Origin: Sporothrix humicola
Lineage: Eukaryota > Ascomycota > Sordariomycetes > Ophiostomatales > Ophiostomataceae
Assembly: GCA_021396245.1 (NCBI GenBank)
Contig: WNYE01000005.1
Coordinates: 558,001 to 622,000, forward strand
Direction: 5' to 3'
DNA: 64,000 nt
Shown here in pieces: positions 1 to 10,284 of the stretch. The notes beneath the pieces were generated by a model. That model saw only the letters and a list, made by a program, of their open reading frames with translations, was not told the origin of the DNA and made no database searches. The position numbers and the translations under genes are program-made. Positions within the stretch are counted from its first letter, which is position 1; each line of letters begins with the position of its first letter.

Positions 1-2367
1 GAGCTCCTGCAGAGCGTTGCTGTCGTCGCGGTCAAAGTGGCGGAAGACGGACTCAAACTCCTCGAGCTGGATGGGCGTCAGGTTGGTCATGCTTCGGGCG
101 ACCATCTGGTTCTCGAGGAAGGCCAGCTTCTTGGACACGCTGGCCTTGACGAGGCCCAGCTCGTAGGTCAGCTCGTCGTATGTGTACGTGGTGAAATCGT
201 TCTCCTCAATGTTGGCTTCCTCGCACTGGGCGTCGACGGCCTCGATCGTGGCCAGGTACTTTTCGAGCGGCGGCAGGTTCTCAGACAGCTTGCGCACGTG
301 GTGCAGCTGGTCCTCGACGTCGCCCTCGAGCCCGGAAATGGCCAGCTGGACGGTGTTGAGAGCCAGGGCAAAGTCGTTGGCCTTGTCAGCAAAGGACTTG
401 CGCAGGTTGTTCTTGATGTCGCGGATCGTCTCGTTGATCAGCTGGCCGCGGCTCATTTCCGACGTGGTCAGTGCCGTCCATTCGCGGTCCATGACCTCGA
501 GACGCAGCTCAGCCGGCGGCTCGTAGGGCCGCAGGCGGTAGGTGCCGAGCTTTGTCTTGATGTTGCCCAGCAGTGTAGCCAGCTCGCTCTTCTCGGCGAC
601 CCATTGCCGCTTCTGGCCGCGCTTGTAGGACGCAAAGGCAGTGGCCTGGGCTTTGGCGTCGGCATAGGTGCCTGCAAACTTGGCAGACTGCCAGTCGCCG
701 ACTTGGGCGCGGATCTGGCGCAGCAGCTCGGCCACACGGCGCTCGTAGGCGCTCTGCATTTCCCAGGCGCCCTGCATGTTGTTGACAAACTTTTCGACAC
801 GGCGGCCGGCGTTCTCGACCTTTTCCATCTGCGAGAAGGCGTGGAACCAGTAGGCAATATACGTCATCAAACTGCGGTCGTCGGGCTTGGCAACATCACA
901 GACATCCTCGACATCGAGCAGCTTGGGGATGCCAATCTCGCGGTGGGCCAGGTCAAAGGCCAGCTGCATGTTGCCGCGGCGGTCGTTCTTGTCGAGGGCG
1001 TCATAGTCGATCAGGTCGGGGCGGTGGATGTCGAGCAGCGCGCAGAATGCCAGGCCGTCGTTCCAGCTCGCGCTGAAATCACGCACATCGACCTCATCGT
1101 AGCACGCCGTCTTGCGCTGACACCACAGCAGCAGACCTTCTTTGGCAGTCATGCCCTCCTCGTGGATGTCGCTGATCGTGAACCGCAGAATCAGCGTCCA
1201 GATGAGGCCCAGGATGATCTTGCGGTTGCCGTCGACGACGTCTTCGGCGCCAATGTTGGTCATTTGGATGCCTCGCGATTTGATGAAATTCAGCGACAGA
1301 TTTGCATTCTCGAACCGCTGCACACGCAGCTTCGGTTTGGCGGCGTAGCGGCCCAGCGACTCGTTGGACAGGCACTCAAGCAGGTGGATGAGCATGACGC
1401 CGTCGCTCAGATCACCAACAAGGTCCTTGACCTCGAGATCGCGCTCCTGCAGCTTCGTGTTGAGCCATTTTGTAAACGTCTTCTCCTGCACCTTGATCCA
1501 CCGCTGCTGCTCTGCGTAGGCCATTCTGGCGAGGCCTCCTTCTTCTGAGTTCGAGGAAGTATTTGGCGACGGGCTCGTGCTGCCGGCTCGACGGCTGGTC
1601 CAGTCCCAGTCTTTGGCTTCGCGGCCGCCGTTTGTGTCTCGGCGGGCGATGCTGTCAATGCTCTGTTCTTTCGCAGGATTGTTGTCGCTCAGGGCCACAC
1701 TCGCGGATCGCTGGATCCTGGCGGCGTGCAGCTGCTTTGCGTTTTGGCGACTGCGGGCAAGGGGCTTTTGTGGAGGAGGCTCGATCTGGCTTTGAGGAAA
1801 GTTGGCTAGAGTGGCAGTCGAGGGAATCGGCGGGGACGAGCTCGAGGAGATCGACGAAAGCGACGAGGCGGCACTGGCAGCGCTGACGAAGGAGGCGCGG
1901 CGAGAGTCAAAGTCGGCGTCGGCGTAGGAAGAGTCGACGACGTGGACGGGATGGACTGAGTCGTTGGAAAACGAGGCGGCAGAATATGAAGAAAACGAAG
2001 AGACGGTCGAGACGAGCGACACTGACGACGGGCGGTTGACAATGCCAGTGGGCTTGGGCGGGATCAAAGGGGCCTGTTGGGCAAGCGGCACCTGGTAATG
2101 CTGGTAATGCTGCTCGGGGTGGTAATTGTTGTTGTTTTGAGGACTGTTTACGTCAATGGAGTGAAGGTGGTGAAGTTGGCTTTGGGCGTCAATTTCGTGG
2201 TTTTCGAAAGAGTGGTGATCTGGCAGTGACGGTGCATGCGTGTATCGCTCCTGCTGCTCCTGGCTTTGGTGCTCCTGCTCTTCATGTAAACAAAGGTCGG
2301 GGAACGCTTCATTGGCTTCGGCGGCGGTAGCGTTGCCGGGCAGGCTTGGCGCGGCGAGCGAAGCCAT
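1..2367 (-). CDS. Alpha-actinin, 3' end cut off by window edge
   Basis: This is an actin-crosslinking protein of the spectrin superfamily, expected at cortical actin and the septation ring. The frame is open without introns from the ATG at 2367 to base 1 (789 codons, no stop reached). Residues 1-281 are low complexity: Q/H-rich, then S/T/P-rich. At the internal Met282 the canonical protein begins, with WIKVQEKTFTKWLNTKL opening the first calponin-homology domain. The second CH domain follows at roughly residues 395-500. A helical spectrin-type rod comes next, and an EF-hand-like segment (FRHFDRDDSNALQEL) runs into the window edge. I chose 2367 because the frame is open to that ATG. Initiation at 1524 would give a protein of usual length, so the N-terminal extension is the uncertain part. 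Confidence 0.88.
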   Translation of the reverse strand, partial: MASLAAPSLPGNATAAEANEAFPDLCLHEEQEHQSQEQQERYTHAPSLPDHHSFENHEIDAQSQLHHLHSIDVNSPQNNNNYHPEQHYQHYQVPLAQQAPLIPPKPTGIVNRPSSVSLVSTVSSFSSYSAASFSNDSVHPVHVVDSSYADADFDSRRASFVSAASAASSLSSISSSSSPPIPSTATLANFPQSQIEPPPQKPLARSRQNAKQLHAARIQRSASVALSDNNPAKEQSIDSIARRDTNGGREAKDWDWTSRRAGSTSPSPNTSSNSEEGGLARMAYAEQQRWIKVQEKTFTKWLNTKLQERDLEVKDLVGDLSDGVMLIHLLECLSNESLGRYAAKPKLRVQRFENANLSLNFIKSRGIQMTNIGAEDVVDGNRKIILGLIWTLILRFTISDIHEEGMTAKEGLLLWCQRKTACYDEVDVRDFSASWNDGLAFCALLDIHRPDLIDYDALDKNDRRGNMQLAFDLAHREIGIPKLLDVEDVCDVAKPDDRSLMTYIAYWFHAFSQMEKVENAGRRVEKFVNNMQGAWEMQSAYERRVAELLRQIRAQVGDWQSAKFAGTYADAKAQATAFASYKRGQKRQWVAEKSELATLLGNIKTKLGTYRLRPYEPPAELRLEVMDREWTALTTSEMSRGQLINETIRDIKNNLRKSFADKANDFALALNTVQLAISGLEGDVEDQLHHVRKLSENLPPLEKYLATIEAVDAQCEEANIEENDFTTYTYDELTYELGLVKASVSKKLAFLENQMVARSMTNLTPIQLEEFESVFRHFDRDDSNALQEL

Positions 2368-4481
2368 TGTGTGGTAGCGTGGGCCCTGTGGACAGGGGAA
2401 TAGGGGCTAATGGCAGCACAAAGTGGTGCACAAATTTGGTGTTTAGTGGGTGCCTAGAGTGCCCAATTTAGTGGACGACGGCAGGCCGGAATGGAGGGGT
2501 TGCGTTGTATCTGGTCCCGCAAAAACGGGTACGATCGGTACTTGGGGCCTGCTGGAGCGACTTGCTGGGCTGGCTGATGAGTGCCACAGTTGCACTGGAG
2601 GCGCTAGTCGCTGGGATAGGGGTAGTGCAATGTCCTAAATAGGAAGTAGTCGTAATGGGTGAAGAAGAAGGAAGTCGCGATGAAGATAATTCGAGAGAGA
2701 GAACGACAAAAGAATGAGGGAAACAAAAATGAAAGAAGGAACAAGAAAATGAGAAGAAATGAAAGACCAGAAAAATAAGGGGAAAAGAGAAAGAAGGATA
2801 AAAGAGCTCCTCGGGCCAAGTGTGAGAGCTCTGTCTGGGGTTATATGGGATCGACGTCGAGAGGTGAAGTGTTCGACATTTCCACCTCAATATCTTCTTT
2901 TACAGAAAGTGACCTTCCAAATCCAAGAAAAGCCGAAACGCTCGTCCTCTAGCCCTCCCGTCGGGCCTGTCTGTCTTGCATATGCGTCCTGTCGTCTTGT
3001 TCTTTTTGTGCTTGTCGTCCTGTTCTTCGTGCCTTCCTTCTCTGTCCGTGCCATTTTTGGGTCTCTTTGCCTCTTGCCGTTTTGGGCGCTTCTCACACAG
3101 AAATGCGGCCAGGCCTGAACATGCCTGAAACACGCTGCCTCTTCTGGCGTGCCGCGCCTGCCCCGGTCGTCATGATGCATACAGATCTCCAGTACGAAAT
3201 ACTTGCAACGTAAGATACAAATACTGCTTTCTCTGAGATACCTCCGCACTCTGTCGCAATGCCCCTGGTCCTGACTGAGCCTCGTTTTGACGAATAGACT
3301 TGCGTGTCAGCCTTCTGTTCTCTCGAGGATGAGGGAGAAAACCCTTGAATGCCACCCCTGCGAACCTTTTCTTTGGCCATCGTTCGACGTTGCTTGGATG
3401 GGGAAGACAGGGAAGGATGAAAAGGACCAAAACGAGGGCCAAAAGGGCCCAAAAAAGACCACGACGAGAAACTCAAAAGACGACTCAATGCCTGTGTTTG
3501 TGGATGGCCTGGCCAGTGCTTCCAAGGGACAAACGACCGGCGTCCTCGGTCGTTTATGCGATCGATTTTTGGGATGTGGGATTTGGGATTCGACAAGGGA
3601 TTCTTCAAGGGCTAGGAACGATGCCGTCGTTTCGTTTCTCTCCAGCAGGTTCTCAGCAAGTTTTCTTCAGCAAGAAGCCCCCAAAAAAGCACGAAACCCT
3701 AGTCCAGAGATAAAGGGTCACTCGTATTTTGCGACGCGCGAAAGAGAACAGGGAACATGGTTTTTCTTGACTGTTTCTCCATTAGGGCACCAAGGGTACA
3801 TCTTGTTCGTCAAACAGGCAAACTCAGCCAGGCCAATTGGGCCTCTCAATGCCACCCAAAGCCGTCACTTTTTCTCTCAAAAATGATCACGGCGTCTACT
3901 GGAACCAGCACACTTTGATGCACCTCGCCCTATTTTCTTTGTAAGTCGAGTCCCTTTCTTTTTGTCTGCAGCCTCTCTTATTTCTCGCCTCATCTCCACT
4001 GTAGACGGCCCGGCAGTGTCGCATTAGTTTATCCAAGTTTGGGAAGCCGACGCGCAGAGAAGGATGCATGAATTTTGGGCGAGGCTGTGAGCGATGAAAA
4101 AGAGGGGCAAAAGTGGCGAGTGTAAGAGGCAGAAGGCAAGCTCAGGAGAGAAAGGAGAAGGCGACAAGGGAAAAGGCCCGTTGCTTGTCTCAACTAACAG
4201 AATACCCTTTTCTCATTCTAGCATTTCACTTTATCCTATTCAGCATGTGTCTCCGGATCTGTGCCGTTCGTCCCATGAGAGGAAGATCACTGCTCATCTT
4301 TTTCGAAAGAAGCCATTCTTTGGCCACATCCTTCCATCCTTTTTCCTATCATCCAGGCTTTTCCGTCCTGCTCAGTCCATCCCTTTTATCCGCGGGCCAA
4401 TCCTTGGAAAATGCCATTTTTTCTTCTGCTTTTGTTGGTGCCTGATCTTTCGATGTTGGTTCCAGAAAAAAAAGACGTAAA

Positions 4482-4519
4482 ATACAAGATACAAGATACG
4501 AGTGACAAGATACAAGTTA
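4482..4519. repeat. Imperfect ATACAAG/ACAAGAT microsatellite
   Basis: The phrase ATACAAGATACAAGATAC is followed by GAGTGACAAGATACAAGTTA, giving three imperfect copies of an ACAAGATA-type unit. It lies in an intergenic stretch and no function is visible. Confidence 0.6.
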
Positions 4520-5307
4520 CAAATCACACAAATGATGCCCAGTTGCTTCCGCGATTCAACGTCTGTAAGACGGCTCGCTTGCATCTTCCTTTTGTGGAGC
4601 TCTAGAAAGCTATCAAGCTGCCACGGCACGCCAATAGAGAATTGTAGCCTCAAAATTTCCGTACATAATAGCAGCCAACGAATAATCGATCGAAAAGACC
4701 TCGAAACTCGCCCATATGCGCCCTGGGCGGCGGGAAGGCACTCTACAACTCATATCTTGCCGTCTTGTGTGAGTTGCGCGAGCCTCGAAAGCCTGGAAAA
4801 TGGAAGCTCTGTTCCTGAATCTGTAATATCCAGCCGTTTGCTCAGAGCCTCACCGATATTGCATTTATTTTAGTGGAGTAGAGCCCTAGCCAAACAATCA
4901 GAATGAAAAGTGAAAGAGGCTCAAGCACACGGTATATGAGTTTGGGACGAGTTGTCCAGGACGACATCTCAATCGTTGTACACGCTGTTGTCGCTTTCTT
5001 TGTTTACTTGTGCCCCTTTTGTCCAATTGTGGCACTAGACGATGTTGCAAATGTCCCGCAGATCAGTGAAAAATAAACATTACTATTAATTATAATATCA
5101 ACATTACACAAGAGCAGCAAATTGTGAATAAAAGAAAGTAAATCAAATAGATCAAAAAATCAAATGGGATATCAATAAAATCAAAACCAGGGGAAAGGGA
5201 AGAGGGCAGAAAGGGATATTAGGAATGGTGGTGGACAGATCTAGTTGGTGAGCATGTGCTGACGCCCCAGGACTGGAATTGAGATTGAATATCAAAAGGA
5301 GATTCTG

Positions 5308-5347
<40 letters not shown>
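5308..5347 (+). repeat. Homopolymer of 40 A followed by A-rich tail
   Basis: An uninterrupted run of 40 adenines is followed, to about 5395, by a further A-rich stretch broken by C and G. It lies about 155 bp beyond the stop codon of the minus-strand P-loop gene. It could be simple slippage expansion or the tail of a degraded retroposed sequence; no target-site duplication or retroelement body is evident. Run length in assemblies of such tracts is often unreliable. Confidence 0.9.
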
Positions 5348-5349
<2 letters not shown>

Positions 5350-5502
5350 AAAAGGAAAACAAAAAAAAAAAACGAAAAAAGAGAAACCAATAAAAGCATG
5401 AATTGTTAAAGTGACTTGAACTCGAGGCCCGCGAGCGTAAGAAGAAAAAGAAAAGAGACAACCGGGGAAATGGATTGAACGCGAGTCCGTTGCTAGTCAC
5501 GA

Positions 5503-7158
5503 TTAACTAGTCTCGTTGCGTCTCATATCGGTTGCGTTCTCGTCTGGCTTCTCTTCAGTCAAGTCGCCGGTCTCCTTGTCCACCAGATGCCATCCTTCGG
5601 ATGCGCGCCTCGTGTTTTTATCGGTGTAGCGCTCCGCGTCGGTGGCGGGCCATTTAAGCCATGTGCTCTGGGGCTTTCCACGGATCACGTCGTGAACAAA
5701 GTCCCGGATCACCATGGCGGTTTGGCGTGCAGTGTGGCCGGTCGTGTCGATGCGGACGCCCTGATGGCCCTCGGAAGGAGCTGTATCGCCGGACTTGAAC
5801 TTGAGGTCTTTGTTGACTGTGAACTCGCCCTTGGCATGGTGGGCCGGCTCCGAAAACGTATAGAGCTCGTCTTTTCCTGTGACGCGCGACTTGAGACGGC
5901 GGGAGGCCTTCTCAAATCTTTCGGGCGTCAACGCCGCCATGTGATCGTCGGAGAAGCCGATTTTTTTACCCCGAGCCTTGTTGACAATATCCCACTGTGC
6001 CTGGCGGCGGCACTCAAACCGGCGCTGGTGTTCTTCAGGGCCGCACTCGAGATAAATCGGGATGATACGGCGCTCAAAGACCTTGGCTGCCGTCTCGTAT
6101 GCCTCGGCGGCGATCTTATCGTCGGGGACATTCTTGTAGAGGCAGTCTGTGAAGATGATTGTTTTCTGCTCGCCCTCGTTGCTTAGGCCCCGAACAAATG
6201 CCTTGCGGCGGCCCTCGTCGATGCAGTCTCTGGCCGCCAACTGGCTCTTGTCCTTGAGCGCCTCAATTGATGAGCAGAATGAGGCCATGTATGCCTCCGT
6301 GTTGGCGTCTGGGTTGATGCACTTCCCTTTGCCCTTGGTTTTGTTGGGGCCAGTCCCGTTGATATTGTCCTGATCGATTTTGTGGGCCCAGCCCAGGTGG
6401 TTCACGTCGATGACGATAGCACGGCCCTTGGCAAAGCTTTCGACGGGCCTGATTTCCATTTCGCGCTGGCGGCCGGTGCCACTCGGAGTGTCTTTGGCCG
6501 GCCGGGGACTGGGATCCGCAAACAACCCCATGGCTGCTTCAATTGCCTTGTAGAAAATGTTCGACTGACGCTCCATTATGTCCCTTTCTTCCAAAAGAAT
6601 CCCCAGCTCCCGCGCAACGGTCGACTTGCCGACAAACGGCAGCCCGGTGATGAGGATAATGGGGTACCGGTAGTCGACAGCGCTGGAAGCCGTAAACCAC
6701 GTGTTGCGGGCCTCCATGGCACGAAAGTCGTCTGGGCTCCGGAACCAGTCTTTGGGTATGCTGTCAAAGCTTCGGACTGGGCTGCCCTCGTTATTCTTGG
6801 CTGATGTCGTGTATCTTGGGTTGAAATATTTCGCAAAGGTGAGGTTATGCACTGCAATCTGGGCGGCTTCCTTAGCACCGCAGGCCAGTGTGAGGGAAAG
6901 TCTTCTTCCGGGCAGGCCGTTAGAGTCGGGAGAACAGGTCGACTCAAGGAACCGGGCCTTTTCCTGTCTTTTGATATTCAAGCGATTTAAACGTTCGCTG
7001 TCGTCGTCTTCGCAGGGATCAGGTCTCTGTGGTTTCTTTCCTTCTTTCTTGATGCTGAGCACGCATTCAGCTGTGGGTTCGTCTTGGTTGGTGTCCGTGT
7101 GGTCACGGGAGAATCGTCGTCGGAATTTGGTGATTGTTTCTAGTTTGCCATCAATCAT
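5503..7158 (-). CDS. Orphan P-loop NTPase, small-molecule-kinase-like
   Basis: A 551-residue intronless frame. The first ~165 residues are charged and probably disordered, with a conserved-looking patch around DWFRSPDDFRAMEARN. A Walker A motif GLPFVGKST follows (catalytic Lys about 178), preceded by the beta-strand YPIILIT. Later come two hydrophobic strands, AIVIDVNHLG and TIIFTDCLY, the second a possible Walker B. Further on, IPIYLECGPEEHQRRFECRR resembles the basic LID segment of nucleoside or zeta-toxin-like kinases (AAA_33 type). I do not recognise a named orthologue; substrate and role are unknown. No signal peptide or membrane segment is apparent. The start at 7158 is the first ATG of the frame. 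It lies upstream of, and on the same strand as, nothing functionally linked. Confidence 0.72.
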   Translation of the reverse strand: MIDGKLETITKFRRRFSRDHTDTNQDEPTAECVLSIKKEGKKPQRPDPCEDDDSERLNRLNIKRQEKARFLESTCSPDSNGLPGRRLSLTLACGAKEAAQIAVHNLTFAKYFNPRYTTSAKNNEGSPVRSFDSIPKDWFRSPDDFRAMEARNTWFTASSAVDYRYPIILITGLPFVGKSTVARELGILLEERDIMERQSNIFYKAIEAAMGLFADPSPRPAKDTPSGTGRQREMEIRPVESFAKGRAIVIDVNHLGWAHKIDQDNINGTGPNKTKGKGKCINPDANTEAYMASFCSSIEALKDKSQLAARDCIDEGRRKAFVRGLSNEGEQKTIIFTDCLYKNVPDDKIAAEAYETAAKVFERRIIPIYLECGPEEHQRRFECRRQAQWDIVNKARGKKIGFSDDHMAALTPERFEKASRRLKSRVTGKDELYTFSEPAHHAKGEFTVNKDLKFKSGDTAPSEGHQGVRIDTTGHTARQTAMVIRDFVHDVIRGKPQSTWLKWPATDAERYTDKNTRRASEGWHLVDKETGDLTEEKPDENATDMRRNETS

Positions 7159-7950
7159 GATTCAATTTAGACGTGGAGACGATGGTTATAATGCGAATCG
7201 ACGGCCATGAATTTTGTCAAAGATAGATGGCAGGTAAATAGTAAACCGTAGATAGGTGACGTCACTGGTGATGGGAATAGAATCAATATCCAGTACGATG
7301 ATGAATAACCAAAGATGTAATCTGGAGGAAAGCAAAATGGTGGTGATTGGGAGGACGAGCAGGCGTCGCTGATGAAACCAATGATGAACTAGGTTGAAGT
7401 ATGAAAAGGGGAGAGGGGAGAGGGTGGAGGGCGATTTGGGACGTGAAGAGTATTTACGGTTTAAGGCAGACATCAAGGAAGGCGCGAAGGGAACAAAATC
7501 TGGGAGCAACTAATAAGGAAAGTGCAATGAATAAGGTGTTGATGGTCGCTCCTTCCCGACTTTCCGAGTGATGTAAGTGACGGAAGAGGAAAGAGAGAAG
7601 ATGCCTTGCGACCTTAGCGCCAGCGACAAGAAGAGAAGGGGCGAACCGGAAGCGTAGCTTGTGGTAGCAACAACATCATCAACAGGTCATGATAGTTTAA
7701 GTCGGCTCCCAGGCGAAAACCACCAACGGGAATTAGTATGGCTCGCGCAAACCAACATCTAGCGGTCTCTTGTCCGGCCACATTTCGTCCAATATCGAGT
7801 GAGCAACTGGCCCGGACTTGCACTTTACGATCCCTTAGCATGTTTCATGACAAAGTGTTGGAGTGTAGCTTGTATTAGAGTTTTCAGAACATAGCTTTAT
7901 CTCTATATAATCGTTGATGAATCCGGTCATCCATCGAACCTGTTTTGAAC
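7159..7950. other. Intergenic region between two minus-strand genes
   Basis: This holds the 3' side of the Zn2Cys6 gene and the promoter and 5' leader of the P-loop gene. No further coding sequence, repeat or RNA gene is evident. Confidence 0.6.
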
Positions 7951-10284
7951 CTAGAACTGGCCGGCATCAACCCAGCGACGACTTTGTACCACCTCTGCAA
8001 GGTATTGCCCTTTAGCTGCCAACCGGTTGCGAAACGCTTCGCACCAAAGCAGCTCGAGAGCGCCGTCGCCTGATGCAGCATTAATCTGCCGGTAAAAGGA
8101 TTCCACCACAAACAGAGGCGCTGCTAGCAGGTCTGGCTGCACAGTAGTGGCCAGCGCAAAATCGAGACCGCGGCAAACATTGCCCGCCAGCTCGCGCACC
8201 TCTTTTGGGCCATAGTAGAGAGATGGGTCACCGCCTGGAATCTGTTGGTTGACCGGGAGGTTCGGATATGGCGATGGATAGACGTCCAGCACGGGCTGGA
8301 AGATGCTGCGGTAAAGAGTTTCGACGCACGGATACAGCAGCACGAGGATGGACCAGTAGTAGATGAACATGAGGGCTGTGGCGGTATCGCGGAAAGCAAA
8401 CGTGTCGGCAAAGGGGATCTGGGCAGTCACCGAAGTGTGTTCTGGGTCGGCAATCCAGTACCAGTTACCGCTGCCGCCGTGACTGCTTGCACGGGCACGT
8501 GGCCCTCCACTTCGGAACCCGCCAACGCCGCCATCAACACTGGCAGGTGCACTGCTCATGGTGGAAGCGCCAGTGACGTTGGATCCTCCGCGCATTCCTA
8601 GGTCCTGGACGCCAGCATGCCACTGCTCGAGAACCCGCTCGACATAGAGGCAGTTGGCCAACACGTCCTGGGCCATCATGCGGCGCGCCATGGTAGGCTC
8701 GTGTGGCGTGACGTTGTCGGCGCGGCTGAACATTACGGGAAGCAGGGCGGCAATATCGAGGAGCCGGTCGAGCCCGGACTTGGGGTGGGCTTCCCAAGGT
8801 ATGGATGTCCATTCGGGTTCGGAAAGAAACGTGTTTTTCCGGAATATTAACGCGGACCAGATCTGCCAAGCGAGCCACGAGTCAGTCCCATAATCTCACT
8901 CCGTCTCTCCCGGGATTTGTACAATTTTGTGCACGGAGAAGAAACTTACCGCATTCGGCCGGTATACCCGTGCGAAGAAGTGATGGGCAGGGAAAGTTGC
9001 GAAGCGAGCAGGTCCGGTTTGGCGGATGGTGCTGTGCTGCACGGCCGGATCCTTCCATGGCGGCAGTAAGCCTGTCAATAAGGGAGTGTTATGCTAGAAG
9101 TCAGAAAAGTCAGCTTACGGCGATCCCATCGCGACAGCATTCTCACCAATGCAAGATCCTTTCCAATCGCATTTTTTCGTCCCAACATTTCTATTGGAAC
9201 GAAACGAAAGGACTTCTTTCATCGATTTTTCCTTCCTTCTTTGTCCAAAACAAACCTCTTGCAAATCACGCACCTCGTAGAGAAAAAGGCAAATGTTGTC
9301 GGTGGGCGCTGCGCCAAAATTGTTGTGACTGTTGTTGGCCGCCGCGAGGTGCACCATGCACTGTGAAGAAAGGTGAAATTCGCTGTCTCTGTTGGGAGGT
9401 CGGACACTGTTCGGCGTGTAGACCGGGAACGGGGAGAGGACAAAACTGTTGTCGGAGACGTTTCCGCCCTTTTGCCGGACAAGGGACTGAAGCTGTGTGG
9501 AGAGGGCGGCTACTTGCACCTGGTACACGATGCCGCCGCTGGCGACAGAGACAGAATCGTGCCATGCTGACCCCAGCGGTGGGACGGGTACGAGGTCGGT
9601 CGTGCCGAAACTCTTGAGATTTGTGCCTGCATTGGGCCGTTGTGCCATCATGACGGGGACAGTAGGAATGGCTGCAGTGTCGACATACTTTACAGACGGC
9701 ATCATACCTCCTGGGGGAGTAGGGGGTATAGCAGATGCGGAAAGATGTCTCTGCTGCTCGGGGATGGAAACAGAGACTGAGGGAGGTGGCGAGAGGGCGG
9801 CTGCTGGCGAGTTGGATGTCGTCCTCGACACAGAAGCTGACCGCGAGTTGGTGCGAGACTTGGGACTGGAACGGCTCTTGCCGCTGCTGCTGCTGACGCT
9901 TGCATTGCTGCTCCCAACAAAATTGCTGCTGCTGTTGCTTCTACTTCCTATACTGCTCGGACTGTTGACTGTTGCCGTGGCTGGCTTTTTGGTCTTGATT
10001 ACGCGAGGCGGGTGTGATGAGCACCGGCCGCCTTCTTGTGGTGTTCCGATAATGAAGACCGTCTCGCGTTCGTAGCCCGCACATTCGCGGCCGGTATCGT
10101 GGCACTTTTTGCAGTATGGACGAGTGTTATCGCACTGGAATCGTGTTAGAAGAAAGGCAAAATATCGTGACGAAGAAAATGGTAAATTGTGCAGCTTGTG
10201 ATTATTCTTCTGGGGATAACGTACCTTCACTCTGCGGAGCCGGCATGTTTCGCAGCCTTTAAACTTACCAGGAACGCCGACCAT
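7951..10284 (-). CDS. Zn2Cys6 fungal transcription factor, four exons
   Basis: Exons read 10284-10225, 10134-9274, 9093-8950 and 8862-7951, giving 658 residues. Introns are 90, 180 and 87 nt with donors GTACGT, GTGCGT and GTAAGT, and CTAAC/CTGAC branch points. Splicing the first intron restores a complete binuclear zinc cluster at residues 11-36: CETCRLRRVKCDNTRPYC, then KKCHDTGREC. Residues ~60-190 are Ser-rich and low complexity. The C-terminal half resembles the fungal transcription-factor domain 2 family, including IWSALIFRKNTFLSEPEW and IPWEAHPKSGLDRLLDI. It should act in the nucleus as a sequence-specific regulator; targets are unknown. The adjacent genes do not form a cluster, so context gives no clue. 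The middle intron is the least certain junction. Confidence 0.85.

Larger units (their letters stand above)
2368..5502. other. Intergenic region, no gene seen
   Basis: This stretch lies between the alpha-actinin start and the 3' end of the P-loop gene. Its open frames are short and overlap on both strands, with no recognisable protein. Bases 2640-2800 are purine-rich on +, so pyrimidine-rich on the alpha-actinin sense strand, which suits a fungal 5' leader or promoter. Bases 4870-5220 are AT-rich. A small ACAAGAT repeat and a 40-A tract are listed separately. Confidence 0.6.

Noticed and set aside
37..1548. 503-codon open frame on + opposite alpha-actinin
   Set aside because: It is the antisense shadow of the CH and rod domains; GC-rich third positions keep it open.
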